Origin: Pleurodeles waltl
Taxonomy: Eukaryota > Chordata > Amphibia > Caudata > Salamandridae
Direction: 5' to 3'
DNA length: 64,000 bases
Assembly: GCF_031143425.1 (NCBI RefSeq)
Contig: NC_090447.1
Location: 851,637,760-851,701,759, forward strand
Positions 11,409-23,700 of the stretch are shown piece after piece (the stretch's first letter is position 1; each line of letters opens with the position of its first letter). The translations under genes were made by a program, and so were the position numbers. The notes beneath the pieces are model-generated. The model saw nothing but the letters and a program-made list of their open reading frames with translations, made no database searches and was not told where the DNA came from.

Positions 11409-11985
11409 GGATGAAGCACTCTGGGCACAAGCCCCCTTCAGAACCAGTGGAGAATCACATTCACTACCTCAGTCCTTGGCAGGATGAAGCACTCTGGGCA
11501 CAAAGCCCCCTCCAGAACCAGTGGAGAAAGGCATCCACTACCTCTGTCCTTGGCAGGATGAAGCACTCTGGGCACAAAGCCCCCTCCAGAACCAGTGGAG
11601 AAAGGCATCCACTACCTCTGTCCTTGGCAGGATGAGGCACTCTGGGCACAAAGCCCCCTCCAGAACCAGTGGAGAAAGGCATCCACTACCTTTTTCCTTG
11701 GCAGGATGAAGCACTCTGGGCACAAAGCCCCCTCCAGAACCAGGGGAGAAAGGCATCCACTACCTCTGTCCTTGGCAGGATGAAGCACTCTGGGCACAAG
11801 GCCCCCTCCAGAACAAGTGGAGAATCACATCCACTACCTTTGTCCTTGGCAGGATGAAGCACTCTGGGCACATGGCTCCCTCCAGAACCAGTGGAGAATC
11901 ACATCCACTACCTCTGTCCTTGGCAGGATGAAGCACTCTGGACACAAGGCTCCCTCCAGAACCAGCAGAGAAAGGCATCCACCTG
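11409..11985. repeat. 74-bp tandem repeat, about 8 units
   Basis: Units start at 11409, 11482, 11556, 11630, 11704, 11778, 11852 and 11926, each opening GGATGAAGCACTCTGGGCAC. The first is 73 bp and the rest 74 bp. The array lies after the Myb2 stop. The reverse-complement array in copy A2 (about 29036-29290) has fewer units. Confidence 0.95.
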
Positions 11986-12145
11986 AGAGACTGTGGCTTT
12001 GCACTCCCCAGGATATGGCAGTGGGCAACCCACCCACTGTAGAGACTTGAGAGACTGTGGCTTTGCACTCCCCAGGATATGGCAGTGGGCAACCCACACA
12101 CTGTAGAGACTTGAGAGACTGTGGCTTTGCACTCCCCAGGATTGA
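11986..12145. repeat. 64-bp tandem repeat, about 2.5 units
   Basis: CTGTGGCTTTGCACTCCCCA recurs at 11991, 12055 and 12119, a constant 64-bp period. The same unit forms an eight-copy array in element A2 (28533-29025), so this is a variable-number repeat carried by the transposon. Confidence 0.92.
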
Positions 12146-13009
12146 ACAGTGGGCATGGGGCCCCCTCGTGGATTAGGTGTCGTGCACTCAACCGGCTGAG
12201 GTGCCCCCCCCCCCTTTCCCTTCCCCCTGAGGTGCCTGTTTTATTGCTATCTGATGCTCCTGCAGTGTTCTCTCCGTCATGTTCGGGGATTGAGTGTGGG
12301 CCTCACCCATGCCGTGTGGGCCCAATGTTCCACGGACTTCAATGGAGCACTACCTGGACTACTATTCTTGGTGTAAATATTTGTTAATGGTGTATATATA
12401 TTTTTGCGTCCTGGATTTTAATAGATTACATTGGTTACACTCATTTGCTTTTGTCTTTGCATTCTTCCGGGGGGGTTGGGGGGTGTAACTGTATTGTATC
12501 ATGCTGTATTAGTGTGTGTGTTGTAGTGGGTGAGGGTGGGGGTGGGGGTGTTGCGTGTGTGTGTCCCTGTTTTTTCCCTCCCCTGTGTCGTAGGTGCAGT
12601 ACTCACCGTTGTCACGCGTTCGTGCTCCTGGTAGAGAAGCAAGAAGATGATGGCTGGCAGGATGTGGAGCTCAGGGTCCATGGCGTCCAGATTCCTCGTG
12701 GGGTGTGTAGAGGTGAGCGTTTTCCCTTCGGAGTCCTGTTTCCGCCGTGTTTTTGTCCGGGGTGAATCCGCCCCAGAAAAGGTGGCGGATTAGTAGGTTG
12801 TGATACTGTGGGCAGTACATTGTCCTCCGCCTGTCTGTTGGGGGTGACCGCCAAGCTGTTTGTTTGTACCGCCATGGCGGTCGGAGTGTTAAAGTGGCTG
12901 TCTTTGTTGGCAGTTTCCGCCACGGTCGTAATTCCAATTTTTTTACCGCCGGCCTGTTGGCAGTCTTACCGCCACTTTAACACCGTCCGCCAGGGTTGTA
13001 ATGACCACC
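12146..13009. other. Non-coding right end of Harbinger A1
   Basis: No gene is visible. The region contains AT-rich and T-rich stretches, a G-rich stretch near 12470-12560, and from about 12740 on a dense series of CCGCC/GGCGG motifs leading into the right terminal repeat. Such subterminal motifs are the usual transposase or Myb binding sites in Harbinger elements (inference here). Confidence 0.6.
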
Positions 13010-13012
13010 ATA

Positions 13013-13968
13013 GTGCCTAGAAGCACCAATACTGCAATTTGATGTTAAGCGGTGTTGGGACAGAGTCATTTCTCACAATGAGACGCCACTGGTGCCGTTT
13101 ACGGAGTCACACGGACCCCAGGTACAGTACCTTAGCAAAAAGTGTGGAAAACAGGCCGGTGCACGGAGTCGGGAAGCGAGGCGTCGCTGGACCGAGGCGG
13201 CGTTGGTACCGGCACTGCGGGGCAGAGGAGCAGAAGTGTCATGAAGAGGCGTCAGATCCTTACTTCAGAGCGGTGGAGGTGAGTCGGTTGCGAGGTGTTG
13301 GTCCCTTGGTACTTCCAGCAGAGACGAGATCCCGCGAACTCACAGTACTGTGGGGCAACCTCACGTGGTCGAGCTCATGTCACGGAGTCACAGGTGCCGC
13401 AACAGAGTCGGGTGTCACGAACATCGGTGTTATGACACTCCGATCTCAGCAAAGTCATGCGGGATGAGCGGCTGCAGCGATGAGAGGCATGCGGAGTCTT
13501 TGGGGTCTTCTCGCTTCTGCAAGATCCACGGCTTCAGGTACAGGCTCTATCTCGTGGGTTCTATGCAGCAGCGACCTTAGCGAAGTCGCACAGCATTGTC
13601 TGGTGTAATTTCACTGGACTTCAGCAGAAATTCACTTCAAGAGGCCCAGGAACTGGAATGGCACCCTCCCACAAGCTAGAGTCCACAGCATGTATACTCA
13701 AAACTGAATGGTGAAGCCTTTGCTGTCCCTGAGGCTTCAAAACAGGAGGCAAGCTCTACTCCAAGCCCTTGGAGATACCTCTCAAGCAGGAATGCACAAC
13801 AAAGGCCAGTCATTTCCCCCTTTCACAGGCAGAAGCAGCAACTGCAGGATAGGCCAACAAAGCACAGTCACAGGCAGGGGCAGCACTTCTTCTCATCTCT
13901 TCAGCTCTTCTCCTTGGCAGAGGTTTCTCTTGATTCCAGAAGTGATCTAAGGTTTGGGGTTCTGGGTC
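13013..13968. other. Unassigned GC-rich sequence, no gene
   Basis: About 950 bases between Harbinger A1 and the next LTR. No ORF here has recognisable homology and I see no terminal repeats. It is probably the continuation of the target into which A1 inserted. Confidence 0.3.
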
Positions 13969-16901
13969 TGTAGGATGCTGGCCTGGTTTGTAGTGGGTAG
14001 TTTGGGTACTTACATTTTATACCAGGTCCAGTTATCCCTTATTAGTGAAGTAGTAGTGTTCTAGCAGCTTAGGCTGTTAGAGGTAGCTGTAGCAGAGCAG
14101 CTTAGGCTGAACTAGGAGACATGCAAAGCTCATGCAATACCACTTATAGTTACACATTACTTATACACAAGCAAAGACAATACTCAGTGTTACCAAAAAT
14201 AAAGGTATTTATTTGGGTGACACAGTACCAAAAATATCTTGGATGCAATACTCCTTCTCGAGGTAAGGATTATACACAATATATACACTAGACACCAAAA
14301 TAAGGTATGCAATTTGACGTGGGATAGTACAAACAATAGGAAGTGCTATAGAATGCAATGGGAGAAATAGGTCTGGGGCAACACAAACCATATACTAAGA
14401 AAGTGGAATGCAAATCACAAATTCCCCCCTAGACAAGTGTAGAGTGTGCATAATCGCTGGGAGAGAGAGAATACAGTAATAGTAAGTAAATTACCCCACC
14501 CCAGAGCCCAGAAAAGCAGGAGTAAAGTACTACAAGTTTCCTTAGGACACACTACACCTTGTGATATGGATTATTGCAGTAACCAACCAAGTCTGCAAAC
14601 AACAACTGCTGGATGCCTGGACCTGAAGACCTCAAAAGAAGGGGACAAAGTCCAGAAGTTGAAAGAAGTTCCAGGAACGACAGGAGCCCCTGCTAACCCA
14701 GAAGAGGGTACAAAAGAAGAGTCCCTGGTTAGTCAAAGACTGCAGGAATGCACCCTAGGAAGAAGCCAGCAGGTTCCTGCATGATGTAAAGGATTTCCCA
14801 CGATATGAAGATGGATACAGACTTGATTTTGTGTTGAAAGACGCCAACAAGCCTACGTTACGACAAAGTTGCGTTTTGCGTCAAAATGGCGCTAGTTGGA
14901 CCCAGGAGGGACCTGGGAGCCTCAACTCTGTGTGAGGAGGAAGAGGGGACTCTCAGCACTTTAGAGAGCCCTCCGGATACCAGACAGCATCCACGGGAGT
15001 CCCAGGACACAGTGAGAAAAGAGGTGCAAAATGGGGTTGTTGCAGCACTACAAAGGAGGGTCCAACACCACCGGAGGTCAACTCAGCGAGTTCAGCATCG
15101 CAGGATAGAGTGCTGGGGACCTGGGCCAGGATGTGCATGAAGGAATTTGGCAAATAGTGCACAGAGGCCTCGTGAGGAGAAGAAGGCGCTGTGCACAGGG
15201 GTACTGTCGCTCTCAGGGAAGGCAAGGTCTTACCTCATCCAAATTGCGTCAGCAGGACCTCAGGATAGTCTGTGTCGATGGGGTCCACCCTCTGTGTTTC
15301 TAGGAGCACGCTCATCACTGTGAGGGGAGTCCAGGAGTACTGGTAATTGACTTGGAAGGTGCCTGCGTGAGCAGGGGAGTGACTCTGTCACCCCACTGGG
15401 GATTTCTTCGGTCCTTCTGGTGCAGGATGAAGACAGGGAGTCCTCAGAGCGTGCACACTGTGGAAACTGTTGCAGTTGCTGGCTGGAGCTGAAGTTGCAG
15501 AAGAAATGTATCCCTTGTGGATACTTTGTTGCTGTGACAGTGGTTCCTGGAGCAGGCTGTGGTTGATCCGAGGTCAGAGGATGAATTAGTAGTTGCAGAT
15601 GATTCCTGCTGGACACTTGCAAGTAGAATCTGAAGAGAACCCACAGGACAGACCCTAAATAGCCCTGAGAGGGGGATTATCAGGTAAGGACCTATCAGGA
15701 GGGGTCTCTGACATCACCTGCTGGCACTGGCCACTCAGAGCCCTCCAGAGTGCCCCCACACCTTGCAAAGCAAGGGGGCTGAAGTCTGGGACACACTGGA
15801 GGAGCTCGGGGCACCACGCCTAGGGTGGTGATGGACAGGGGAGTGGTCACTCCCATTTCCTTTGTCTAGTTTTGCGCCAGAGCAGCGGACAAGGGATCCC
15901 TGAACTGGTGTAGATTGGCTTATGCAAGGAGGGCACCATCGGTGCCCTTCAAAGCATTTCCAGAGGCTGGGGGAGGCTATCCATCCCCAGCCTGTAACAC
16001 CTATTTCCAAAGGGAGAAAGTGTAACACCCTGCTCTCAGAGGCAATGCTTTGTTCTGCCCTCCTGGGACTGAGCTGCTCAGACCCCAAGAGGGTAGAACC
16101 TTGTCTGTGAGGTGGCAGCAGCTGTAGCTGCAGTGCAAGCCTCAGAGAGCTGGTTTGGCAGTACTGGGGGTCCCCAGTGGAGCCCCCAGGATGCATGCAA
16201 TTGGCTCCCCAATACCATATTTGGAATGGGGAGACAATTCCATGATCTTAGACACCTTATCTGGCCATATCCGGAGTTACCATTGTGAAGCTACATATAG
16301 GTATTTACCTATGTGTAGTGCACATGTGTAATGGCGTCCCTGCACTCAAAAAGTCCCGGGGAATGGCCCTGAACTATGTGGGGGCACCTTTGCTAGTGCA
16401 AGGGTTCCCTCACACTTATTAACTTTGCACCTAACCTTCAGCAGGTGACATATAAGTTACTTAAGTGCTGTGAAAATGGCTGTGAAATAGTGTGTGCACT
16501 ATTTCACGCAGGCTGCAGTGGCAGTCCTTTGAAAGGGCTTGTCTGAGCACCTTATGGGTTGCAAAAAAAATGTTGCAGCCTAAAAGGTTCTCCTGGAACC
16601 CCGATGCCCGGGGTACCAAGGTACCATATACTAGGGACTTATGAGGGGGGTCCAGCGTTCCAACTGAAATTGGTAAATGAAGTCACTAGCCTACAGTGAC
16701 AAATTTAAAAGCATAAGCACTGAGGTTCTGATTAGCAGAACCTCAGTGACACAGTCAAGCACTATACAGACACACACATTAGGCCATAAACTATGAGCAC
16801 TGTAGTCCTGACCAGCAGGATCCCAGTGAGACAGGCAAAAACATACTGACATACAGGTAAAAATGGGGGTAACTTGCCAAGAAAGATGGTACTTTCCTAC
16901 A
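13969..16901 (-). mobile_element. Complete LTR (2.93 kb), Gmr1-like family
   Basis: The LTR runs from TGTAGGATG at 13969 to TACTTTCCTACA at 16901, with the family TG...CA ends that are short inverted repeats. No adjoining gag or pol is present, so it behaves as a solo LTR. The flanking pentamers (GGGTC and GCAAG) do not match, so no target duplication is visible. Its right part closely resembles the 3' LTR at 42114-45595, both carrying a TATACAGACACACACATTAGG block, which places both in one subfamily. Confidence 0.85.
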
Positions 16902-18873
16902 GCAAGTTTGTGTTAGGAGACGGGTGAGGAAGAAGCCTCATCCGAGGCACCCTGCCCCACCAGGCTCTTATCCTCGTGCTTTGGACGGGCAAGAGGAAGC
17001 CTCACTGAAGGCTCCCGGCTCCACTGGGCCCTCATTCTGTGTGGAAGAATGGGTGGGGAGGAAGCCTCATTAGAGGTCCCCCCACTGGGCCCTTATTTTT
17101 GTCAGAGGTCACAAGCAGGGAGAAAGCCTAATTGGAGGCCCCCGCGCCGCTTGACCCATCTCGCCATTTGGCCTCTCCCCCCGCGAGGGCCAGTCGTGGT
17201 CTTGGGAGTCCTCAAAGACTGCAGGTGCCTGGATTGGGTGTGGGGCCCCAGGAGAGGCCCGATACCAGAACGGAGGGGGTGCGTGCCCACTCCCCTCCCC
17301 CAATCACCAAGCGGCCCCCGTTTTAGCACCAAGGAGCGCTAGGGGAGCCAGTTCCTTCGTGGAACTCGAGATGCCTTCATCATGAAGACAGGTACTTTTG
17401 GTGGCAACAGGTTCATTTGGGGCATTTAGGCTATGTTTTCTGCTCATGACCTGTATTTTTCTGATGCTCCTTTTATGGGTGTTCTGGGAATGTTATGCTA
17501 ACCTGTTTTTCTGACTTGCCAGGTGTTTCCTAATGTTCCTGGTAAGGGCATTTATGAGGATCCTGTGACATGTGCATTATTGTAGTAGTATTTTCCTGAC
17601 TACTGTTTATTGCAGAATAATGAGTAACCTGTTTGTTATATGTGACTACTGCTGATTTCTGCAGGGTAACAGTACAGTGTAACGTACTGACAATTGCTTG
17701 GGTAGCAAGGTATTATTGACATGTTGTGTTTGGTCTAATGATGTTGTGTACAATACACTTTATTTTTATATGTTTTGGCGTTGTGTTTCCTTTGTGGTGG
17801 GGATAGTGTCTCACATGTGTTGTGTGTGTTGTGCAAATGCTTTACAGATTGCTTCTGGGATCTGCTAAGGAGGTGAGCAGGGGTTATCTTTGGTGTGTAG
17901 CTTCCTTGCCCTGACTAGAGTGGGTGGGTTCTGCCTGGCATTTCGAAGATGCCTACGCTGCCCTTCATAAATCAGACAATACCCCATAGACACAAGGCTG
18001 GGCATTTTTATTGGAACCCTATAAGAAGGCAGTATTCACAGCAGTGAGAAACCAACTAAGCTGTTTGTCACTCCCAGGACAGGTCACGCAACCAAACTCT
18101 GACCTGTTTATGGTGGCGCTTGGGCTGCTCATCCCCCCTGTGTGACTTGCAGAGGTACTTCCCGGGGGGGGGGATGCAGCACTCTTGGAGTGGGGTTCGG
18201 GGAGGAGAGACTCATCCCGGACCCTGGTGCGATCCAAGGCTGGTGACCCTGAGTTGGGAGGCTAGTTGATGTGTGGTGATCCTGGGCTGGTGGGAGAATT
18301 GTGCAGGATGACTCTCGCCAGCGCCCTGACAGTTCTGGATTATGGTGGTACCACTCTTAGCAGGAGGTGGCGGGACCCTAAAAGGAGGGGTAGTGGGTAG
18401 AGAGCCTCGCCTCTAACCCCAGTGCAGACCCTAGGTTTGTGGATCAATGGCAGGGTAGACTCCCTGAACTGATTGGAAGTAGAGTGGAGATAGGTTGCTA
18501 TGCACCTGTGGCTACATCCCCCCACTCAGTGAGGTTTCAGAGATCAGAGGCCCCTAGATGTCCTGGGGCCTGATTCTTGCTAGTGGCAGCTAGGAGGCCC
18601 CCTTGGGTTAGCCTAGGTTGCCTGGGAAGCATTGACAGAGGGACCCAACTGGGATCAGAGTGGAGTAGAACTGGAGCATCCCCCTGCAGTTGCGCCCATG
18701 GTCCATGTTCTATCGCCCCAACCAAGGAAGCCCATCAAGGCATTGTATGGTCTCCCCTGGCTTTAGGCTGGTGGAGGGTTGTGTTGGACCTTGTCCTTTT
18801 TGCATGATCATCCCAAAAGTTTTGCCTCCTTCCTCCTATTTTTTCTGACCTCTTGTTGTTGGCTCTAGGACTC
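16902..18873. other. Non-coding repeats, no gene
   Basis: No supported gene. The segment from about 17510 to 17945 is a diverged copy of 25070-25518 (shared blocks include GGATCCTGTGACATGTGCAT and GACTAGAGTGGGTGGGTTCT), so it is a dispersed, probably LTR-derived repeat. A G9 run lies near 18163-18171. The rest is unassigned. Confidence 0.45.
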
Positions 18874-18876
18874 TGA

Positions 18877-19791
18877 GGGGCATATTTATACTCTGTTTGC
18901 GCCGAATGTGCGTCAAAATTTTTGACGCACAATCGGCGCAAACCCTGCCCCATATTTATACTTTGACGTCCGACCCCGTGGGCGTCAAAGTTCCACCATG
19001 TGTGTCATTTTTTGGAAGGGGGAACCAGCCTTGCGTTAATTATATGCAAGGTAGGCGTTCCCTTCCAAAAAATGACTTTAAGGCCTGTGCCCCATATTTA
19101 TCCTCTGACGTCATTTTGACGCACAGGAGGGGGCAGGCCTTAAAAAACGGCGCCCAGCCTGATGGGCGCCGTTTCTTAACGCCTTGGTCAGGGCAGGCGT
19201 TAAGGGACCTGTGGGCTCAGAAGGAGCCCAGAGGTGCCCTCCCATGCCCCCAGGGACACCCCCTGCCACCCTTGCCCACCCCAGGAGGACCCCCAAGGAT
19301 GGAGGGACCCATCCAAGGGAGGTTGAGGTAAGTTGGGATAAGTATTTTTTTTCGTTTTTTTTTTGTGGCATAGGGGGGCCTGATTTGGGCCCCCCTACAT
19401 GCCACTATGCCCAATGACCATGCCCAGGGGACATAAGTCCCCTGGGCATGGCCATTGGGCAAGGGGGCATGACTCCTGTCTTTGCTAAGACAGGAGTCAT
19501 GTCAATGGAGGTTGGGTGTCAAAACAAATGGCGCAAATCGGGTTGAGGCCTGAATTTTGCCTCAGACCTGACTTGCCCCATTTTTTGACACCCAACCTCC
19601 ATTTTCCCCTACGCCGGCGCTGCCTGGTGTGAGTCATTTTTTTTGACGCACACCAGTCCGCAGCGCCGGCTAACGTCATTCAATAAATAAGGCGCCCACA
19701 TGGCGCATTGGAATGGCGTTAGCCGACTGTAAAACTTTTGACGCACAACTGCGTTCGCGCAGTTGTGCGTCAAAAAGTATAAATATGGGCC
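18877..19791. mobile_element. Harbinger family B MITE, 915 bp, multi-hairpin
   Basis: It begins GGGGCATATTTATACT and ends AGTATAAATATGGGCC, inverted repeats with two mismatches over 16 bp, and is flanked by TGA on both sides (18874-18876 and 19792-19794). Its left 200 bp matches the left end of the autonomous element at 58850, including the GTGCGTCAAAA subterminal motif. It encodes no transposase. The interior is a chain of long perfect or near-perfect inverted repeats, so it is a non-autonomous derivative mobilised in trans (inferred). Confidence 0.9.
19736..19775. repeat. Perfect 18-bp hairpin near right end of MITE
   Basis: Arms 19736-19753 and 19758-19775 are exact reverse complements around a TTCG loop and contain the GACGCACAA subterminal motif. 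Confidence 0.9.
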
Positions 19792-19794
19792 TGA

Positions 19795-20966
19795 GCACTT
19801 TATCACTGCTGATCAGTGCTAAAGTGCAGGAGCTCTCCCTACTAAAGTTGGTATGATTTGCTTATACTTAATTGGCACATTTAATTTACCTGTGAGTCCC
19901 TTGTACAGTGGTAGCTCTATTCCCAGGGTCTGTAAATTAAATGCTGCTAGTGGGCCTGCAGTGCTGCTTGCACCACCCACTGAAGTAGCCTTTCAAACCT
20001 GTCTCAGGCCTACTAACGCAGGGCCTGCCTGCATGCGCAGTTTACTGCCACAGGGACCTGGCATCTAAATTTACTTGCCACCCTAGAACTCCCCTTTTAC
20101 AATATGTAAGCCACCCCTAAGGTAGGCCTTAGCTAGCCCTGTGGGCATGGTGCTATGTATGTAGAAGGCAGGACATGTGCCTGGTTGTGTGGCCTGTCCT
20201 GGTAGTGACAAACAGCCTATTTGGTTTCTCACTACTTTGAGAGCTGCCTTGCTCATAGGATTGCATTGGAAATGTCCTGCCTTATGACTAGAGGGTATTG
20301 TCTGATTTAAGAGGCGTAGCATAGGTACGTTTGGTATGGTTGTAATGGTAGTGAAAAATGCTGCTTACTCATATAGGTGGATTTTTTTATTACCATTATA
20401 GAAATGCCACTTCTAGAAAGTGAGCATTTCTCTGTGCTTATGACTCTGATGTTTTGAAGCTTGACTCCAATCCCCGTCTGGGGCAGAGTGACAGCTGGGC
20501 TTTGTGCATACTTTTCAGACAGCCTGTACACAGGGAGGGTGGAGATGACACAAAGATGCATCTGCATATTGAATGGTCTTTCAGGGCTGAGAGGAGGGGA
20601 GGCGGGGCACACCTGCATTTGTAAAGCCTGTGCCCTGGTCTCACACAGAGGGCTAATTTACCCTCAACTGATGTCTGGAGCCTGTGCTGGAGGAGATAGG
20701 GGACTCTCCTGGAACCCGTTGTAACTGGTTGGAACCAACTCGCCCCCTCTTTGTGAAACCTTTGCAAAACTGAGTATAAATACAGGGAATTTTCCCCATG
20801 AAAAGGAGACACTTGACACTATTATCAGGCTTGTAACTGGAAACAGAATGCTGTTGGAGGGACTCTCCAGGATCCATCTTGGACTGCTGCTGCTGTGCTG
20901 ACCTGTGACCTGCTAGGTCACCAGGAGGGACTGCAACTGTCTGCATCCCCTTATGCAGGCCGGTTG
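19795..20966. other. Unassigned repeat interrupted by solo LTR
   Basis: No gene found. The sequence continues on the far side of the solo LTR at 23946, as the target duplication CTGGG shows. A TATA-like TATAAATA occurs at 20775-20782, about 25 bp before a run of pyrimidines and purines, which could be a promoter of an old LTR. No coding partner is visible. Confidence 0.35.
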
Positions 20967-22180
20967 CTGGGTGTAGGAAAGTACCATCTTGCCTGGCATG
21001 TTACCCCCATTTTTACTGTATGTATGTTTGTTTTTGCCAATGTGTCACTGGGATCCTGCTAGTCAGGACCCCAGTGCTCATGAAGTATGCCCTGTATGTG
21101 TTCCCTGTGTGGTGCCTAACTGTATCACTAAGGCTCTGCTAACCAATCCTCAGTATTTATGCTTTCTCTGCTTTTAAAATTGTCATACAGGCTAGTGACT
21201 AATTTGACCAATTCTGATTGGCACACTGGAACACCCTTATAATTCCCTCTTATATGGTACCTAGGTAGCCTGGGTATTGGGGTTCCAGGAGATCCCTATG
21301 GGCTGCAGCATTTCTTTTGCCACCCATAGGGAGCTCAGACAATTCTTACACAGGACTGCCATTGCAGCCTGGGTGAAATAACGTCCACGTTATTTCACAG
21401 CCATTTTACACTGCACTTAAGTAACTTATAAGTCACCTATATGTCTAACCCTCACTTGGTGAAGGTTAGGTGCAAAGTTACTTAGTGTGTGGGCACTCTG
21501 GCACTAGCCAAGGTGCCTCCACATTGTTCAGGGCAAATTCCCCGGACTTTGTGAGTGCGGGGACACCATTACACGCGTGCACTATATAAGGTCAATACCT
21601 ATATGTAGCGTCACAATGGTAACTCCAAACATGGCCATGTAACATGTCTAGGATCATGGAATTGTCTCCCTAATACCATTCTGGTATTGGGGGGACAAGT
21701 CCATGCATCCCGGGTCTCCAGCATAGAGCCCAGTTACTGCCAAACTAACTTTCCGGGTTCTCCTCTGCAGCTACTGCTGCTGCCAACCCCTCAGACAGGT
21801 TTCTGCCCCCCTGGGGTCTGGGCAGCCTGGTCCCAGGAAGGCAGAACAAAAGATTTCCTCTGAGAGAGGGTGTTACTCCCTCTCCCTTTGGAAATAGGTG
21901 TGAAGGGCCTGGGAGGAGTAGCCTCTCCTGGCCTCTGGAAATGCTTTGAAGGGCACAGATGGCGCCTTCCTTGCATAAGCCAGTCTACACCGGTTCAGGG
22001 ATTCCCCCAGCCCTGCTCTGCTACGAAACTGGACAAAGGAAAGGGGAGTGACCACTCCCCTGACCAGCACCTCCCAGGGGAGGTACCCAGAGCTCCTCCA
22101 GTGTGTCCCAGACCTCTGCCATCTTGGATGCAGAGGTGTGAGGGCACAATGGACAGCTCTGAGTGGCCAGTGCCAGCAGG

Positions 22181-22250
22181 TGACGTCAGAGACCCCTCCT
22201 GACAGGTGCTTACCTTTCTCTGTAGCCAATCCTCCTCTGAGGGCTATTTA
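22181..22250 (+). promoter_or_regulatory. Inferred LTR core promoter: CRE, CCAAT, CTATTTA
   Basis: TGACGTCA at 22181-22188, CCAAT at 22226-22230 and CTATTTA at 22244-22250 occur in promoter-like order. The TGACGTCA and the GGCTATTTAGG core recur in most other LTR copies in the window. This places the likely transcription start about 1.3 kb into the LTR. Function is inferred from motif order and conservation. Confidence 0.4.
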
Positions 22251-23694
22251 GGATCTCTCCTGTGGGCATCTCACCAGATAACGAATGCAAGAACTCACCA
22301 GAGTTCCTCTGCACTTCCCTCTTCGACTTCTGCCAAGGATCGACTGATGACTGGTCCAGGTCACCTGCATAACCGCAACAAAGTAGCAAGAAGACTACCA
22401 GCAACATTGTAGCACCTCATCCTTCCGGCTTTCTCGTCTGTTTTCTGGTGGTACATGCTCTGAGGGCTGTCTGCCTTCACCCTGCATTGGAAGCCAAGAA
22501 GAAATCTCCAGTGGGTCGATGGAAACTTCCCTCTGCTAACGCAGGCACCAAACTTCTGCATCACCAGTCCTCTGGGTCCCCTCTCATCCTGACAAGCGTG
22601 GTCCCTGGAACACAGGAGCTGGGTCCAAGTGTCTTCGACAGTCCAGAAGCCCTTCTGTCCAAATTTGGAGGGGGTAAGTCCTTGCCTCCCCACGCCAGAC
22701 AGTAATCCTGTGTACTACGTGAACTGCAGCTGCTCGGGCTTCTGTGCGCTTTTGCAAGACTTTCTTCATGCACAGCCTAGCCCACGTCCCCAGCACTCCA
22801 TCCTGCATTGCCCAACTCGCTGAGTTGGACTCTGACGTCGTGGGACCCTGTTTTGTTGCTCTGAGTTGACCGTCGTCCTCAGATATTCCAAGTGCCTATT
22901 CAGGTGCTTCTGCAGGTGCTGCCTGCTTCTGTGTGGGCTCTCTGTGTTGCTGAGCGCTCCCTCTGTCTCCTCCTCCAAGGGGCGACCTCCTGGTTCTTCC
23001 TGGGCCCTAGCAGCACCCAAAATCCTCAACTGCGACTCTTGCAGCTAGCAAGGCTTGTTTGCGGTCTTTGTGTGTGGAAACAACTCTGCATCCTCCAGCA
23101 CACCATGGGACATCGTCTGACCAAATGAGAATATCCTGGCACCTTCCGTTGTAGCAGAATCTTTGGCTTCTTCCACCCAGAGGCAGCCCTTTTTCACCTT
23201 CATCCGGGGTTTAGTGGGCTCCTGCTCCCCCTGGACCCTTGCGTGACTCTTGGACTTAGTCCCCTTCCTTTACAGGTCCTCAGGTCCAGGAATCCGTCTT
23301 CAGTGCTTTGCAGTCAGTTGTTGTCCTTGCAGAATCCCCTATCTCGACTTTACTGTCTTTCTGGGGTAGTAGGATAACTTTACTCCTACTTTTCAGGGTC
23401 TTGGGGTGGGGTATCTTGGACACCCTTAGTGTTTTCTTACACTCCCAGTGACCCTCTACACACTACACTAGGTCTGGGGTCCATTCGTGGTTCACATTCC
23501 ACTTTTGGAGTATATGGTTTGTGTTGCCCCTAGGCCTATTTCTCCCTATTGCATTCTATTGTGTTCTACATTATTTGCACTACTTTTCTAACTGTTACTT
23601 ACCTGATTTTGGTTTGTGTCTATATATTTGGTGTAAATTACTTACCCCCTAAGGGAGTATATCCTCTGAGATACTTTTGGCATATTGTCACTAA

Positions 23695-23700
23695 AATAAA
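23695..23700 (+). terminator. LTR poly(A) signal AATAAA
   Basis: The hexamer sits about 245 bp before the LTR end in a conserved block (ACTAAAATAAAGTACC). The same block is present in every LTR copy that retains this end. Confidence 0.5.

Larger units (their letters stand above)
4083..13009 (+). mobile_element. PIF/Harbinger transposon A1, 8.9 kb, three genes
   Basis: The left terminus begins GGCCCTCATTACAAC followed by TGGCGGTAAA. The right terminus ends CCTGG/CGG-type sequence then GTTGTAATGACCACC, so the ends are imperfect inverted repeats sharing TCATTACAAC. ATA flanks both ends (4080-4082 and 13010-13012), a 3-bp target duplication as expected for PIF/Harbinger. Inside are Myb1 (+), a DDE transposase (-) and Myb2 (+), followed by minisatellites and a terminal region dense in ACCGCC motifs. 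All three genes carry lesions. A second copy (A2) lies inverted at 27655-36066 with the same gene order and exon lengths, which independently supports the gene models and the boundaries. Confidence 0.9.
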
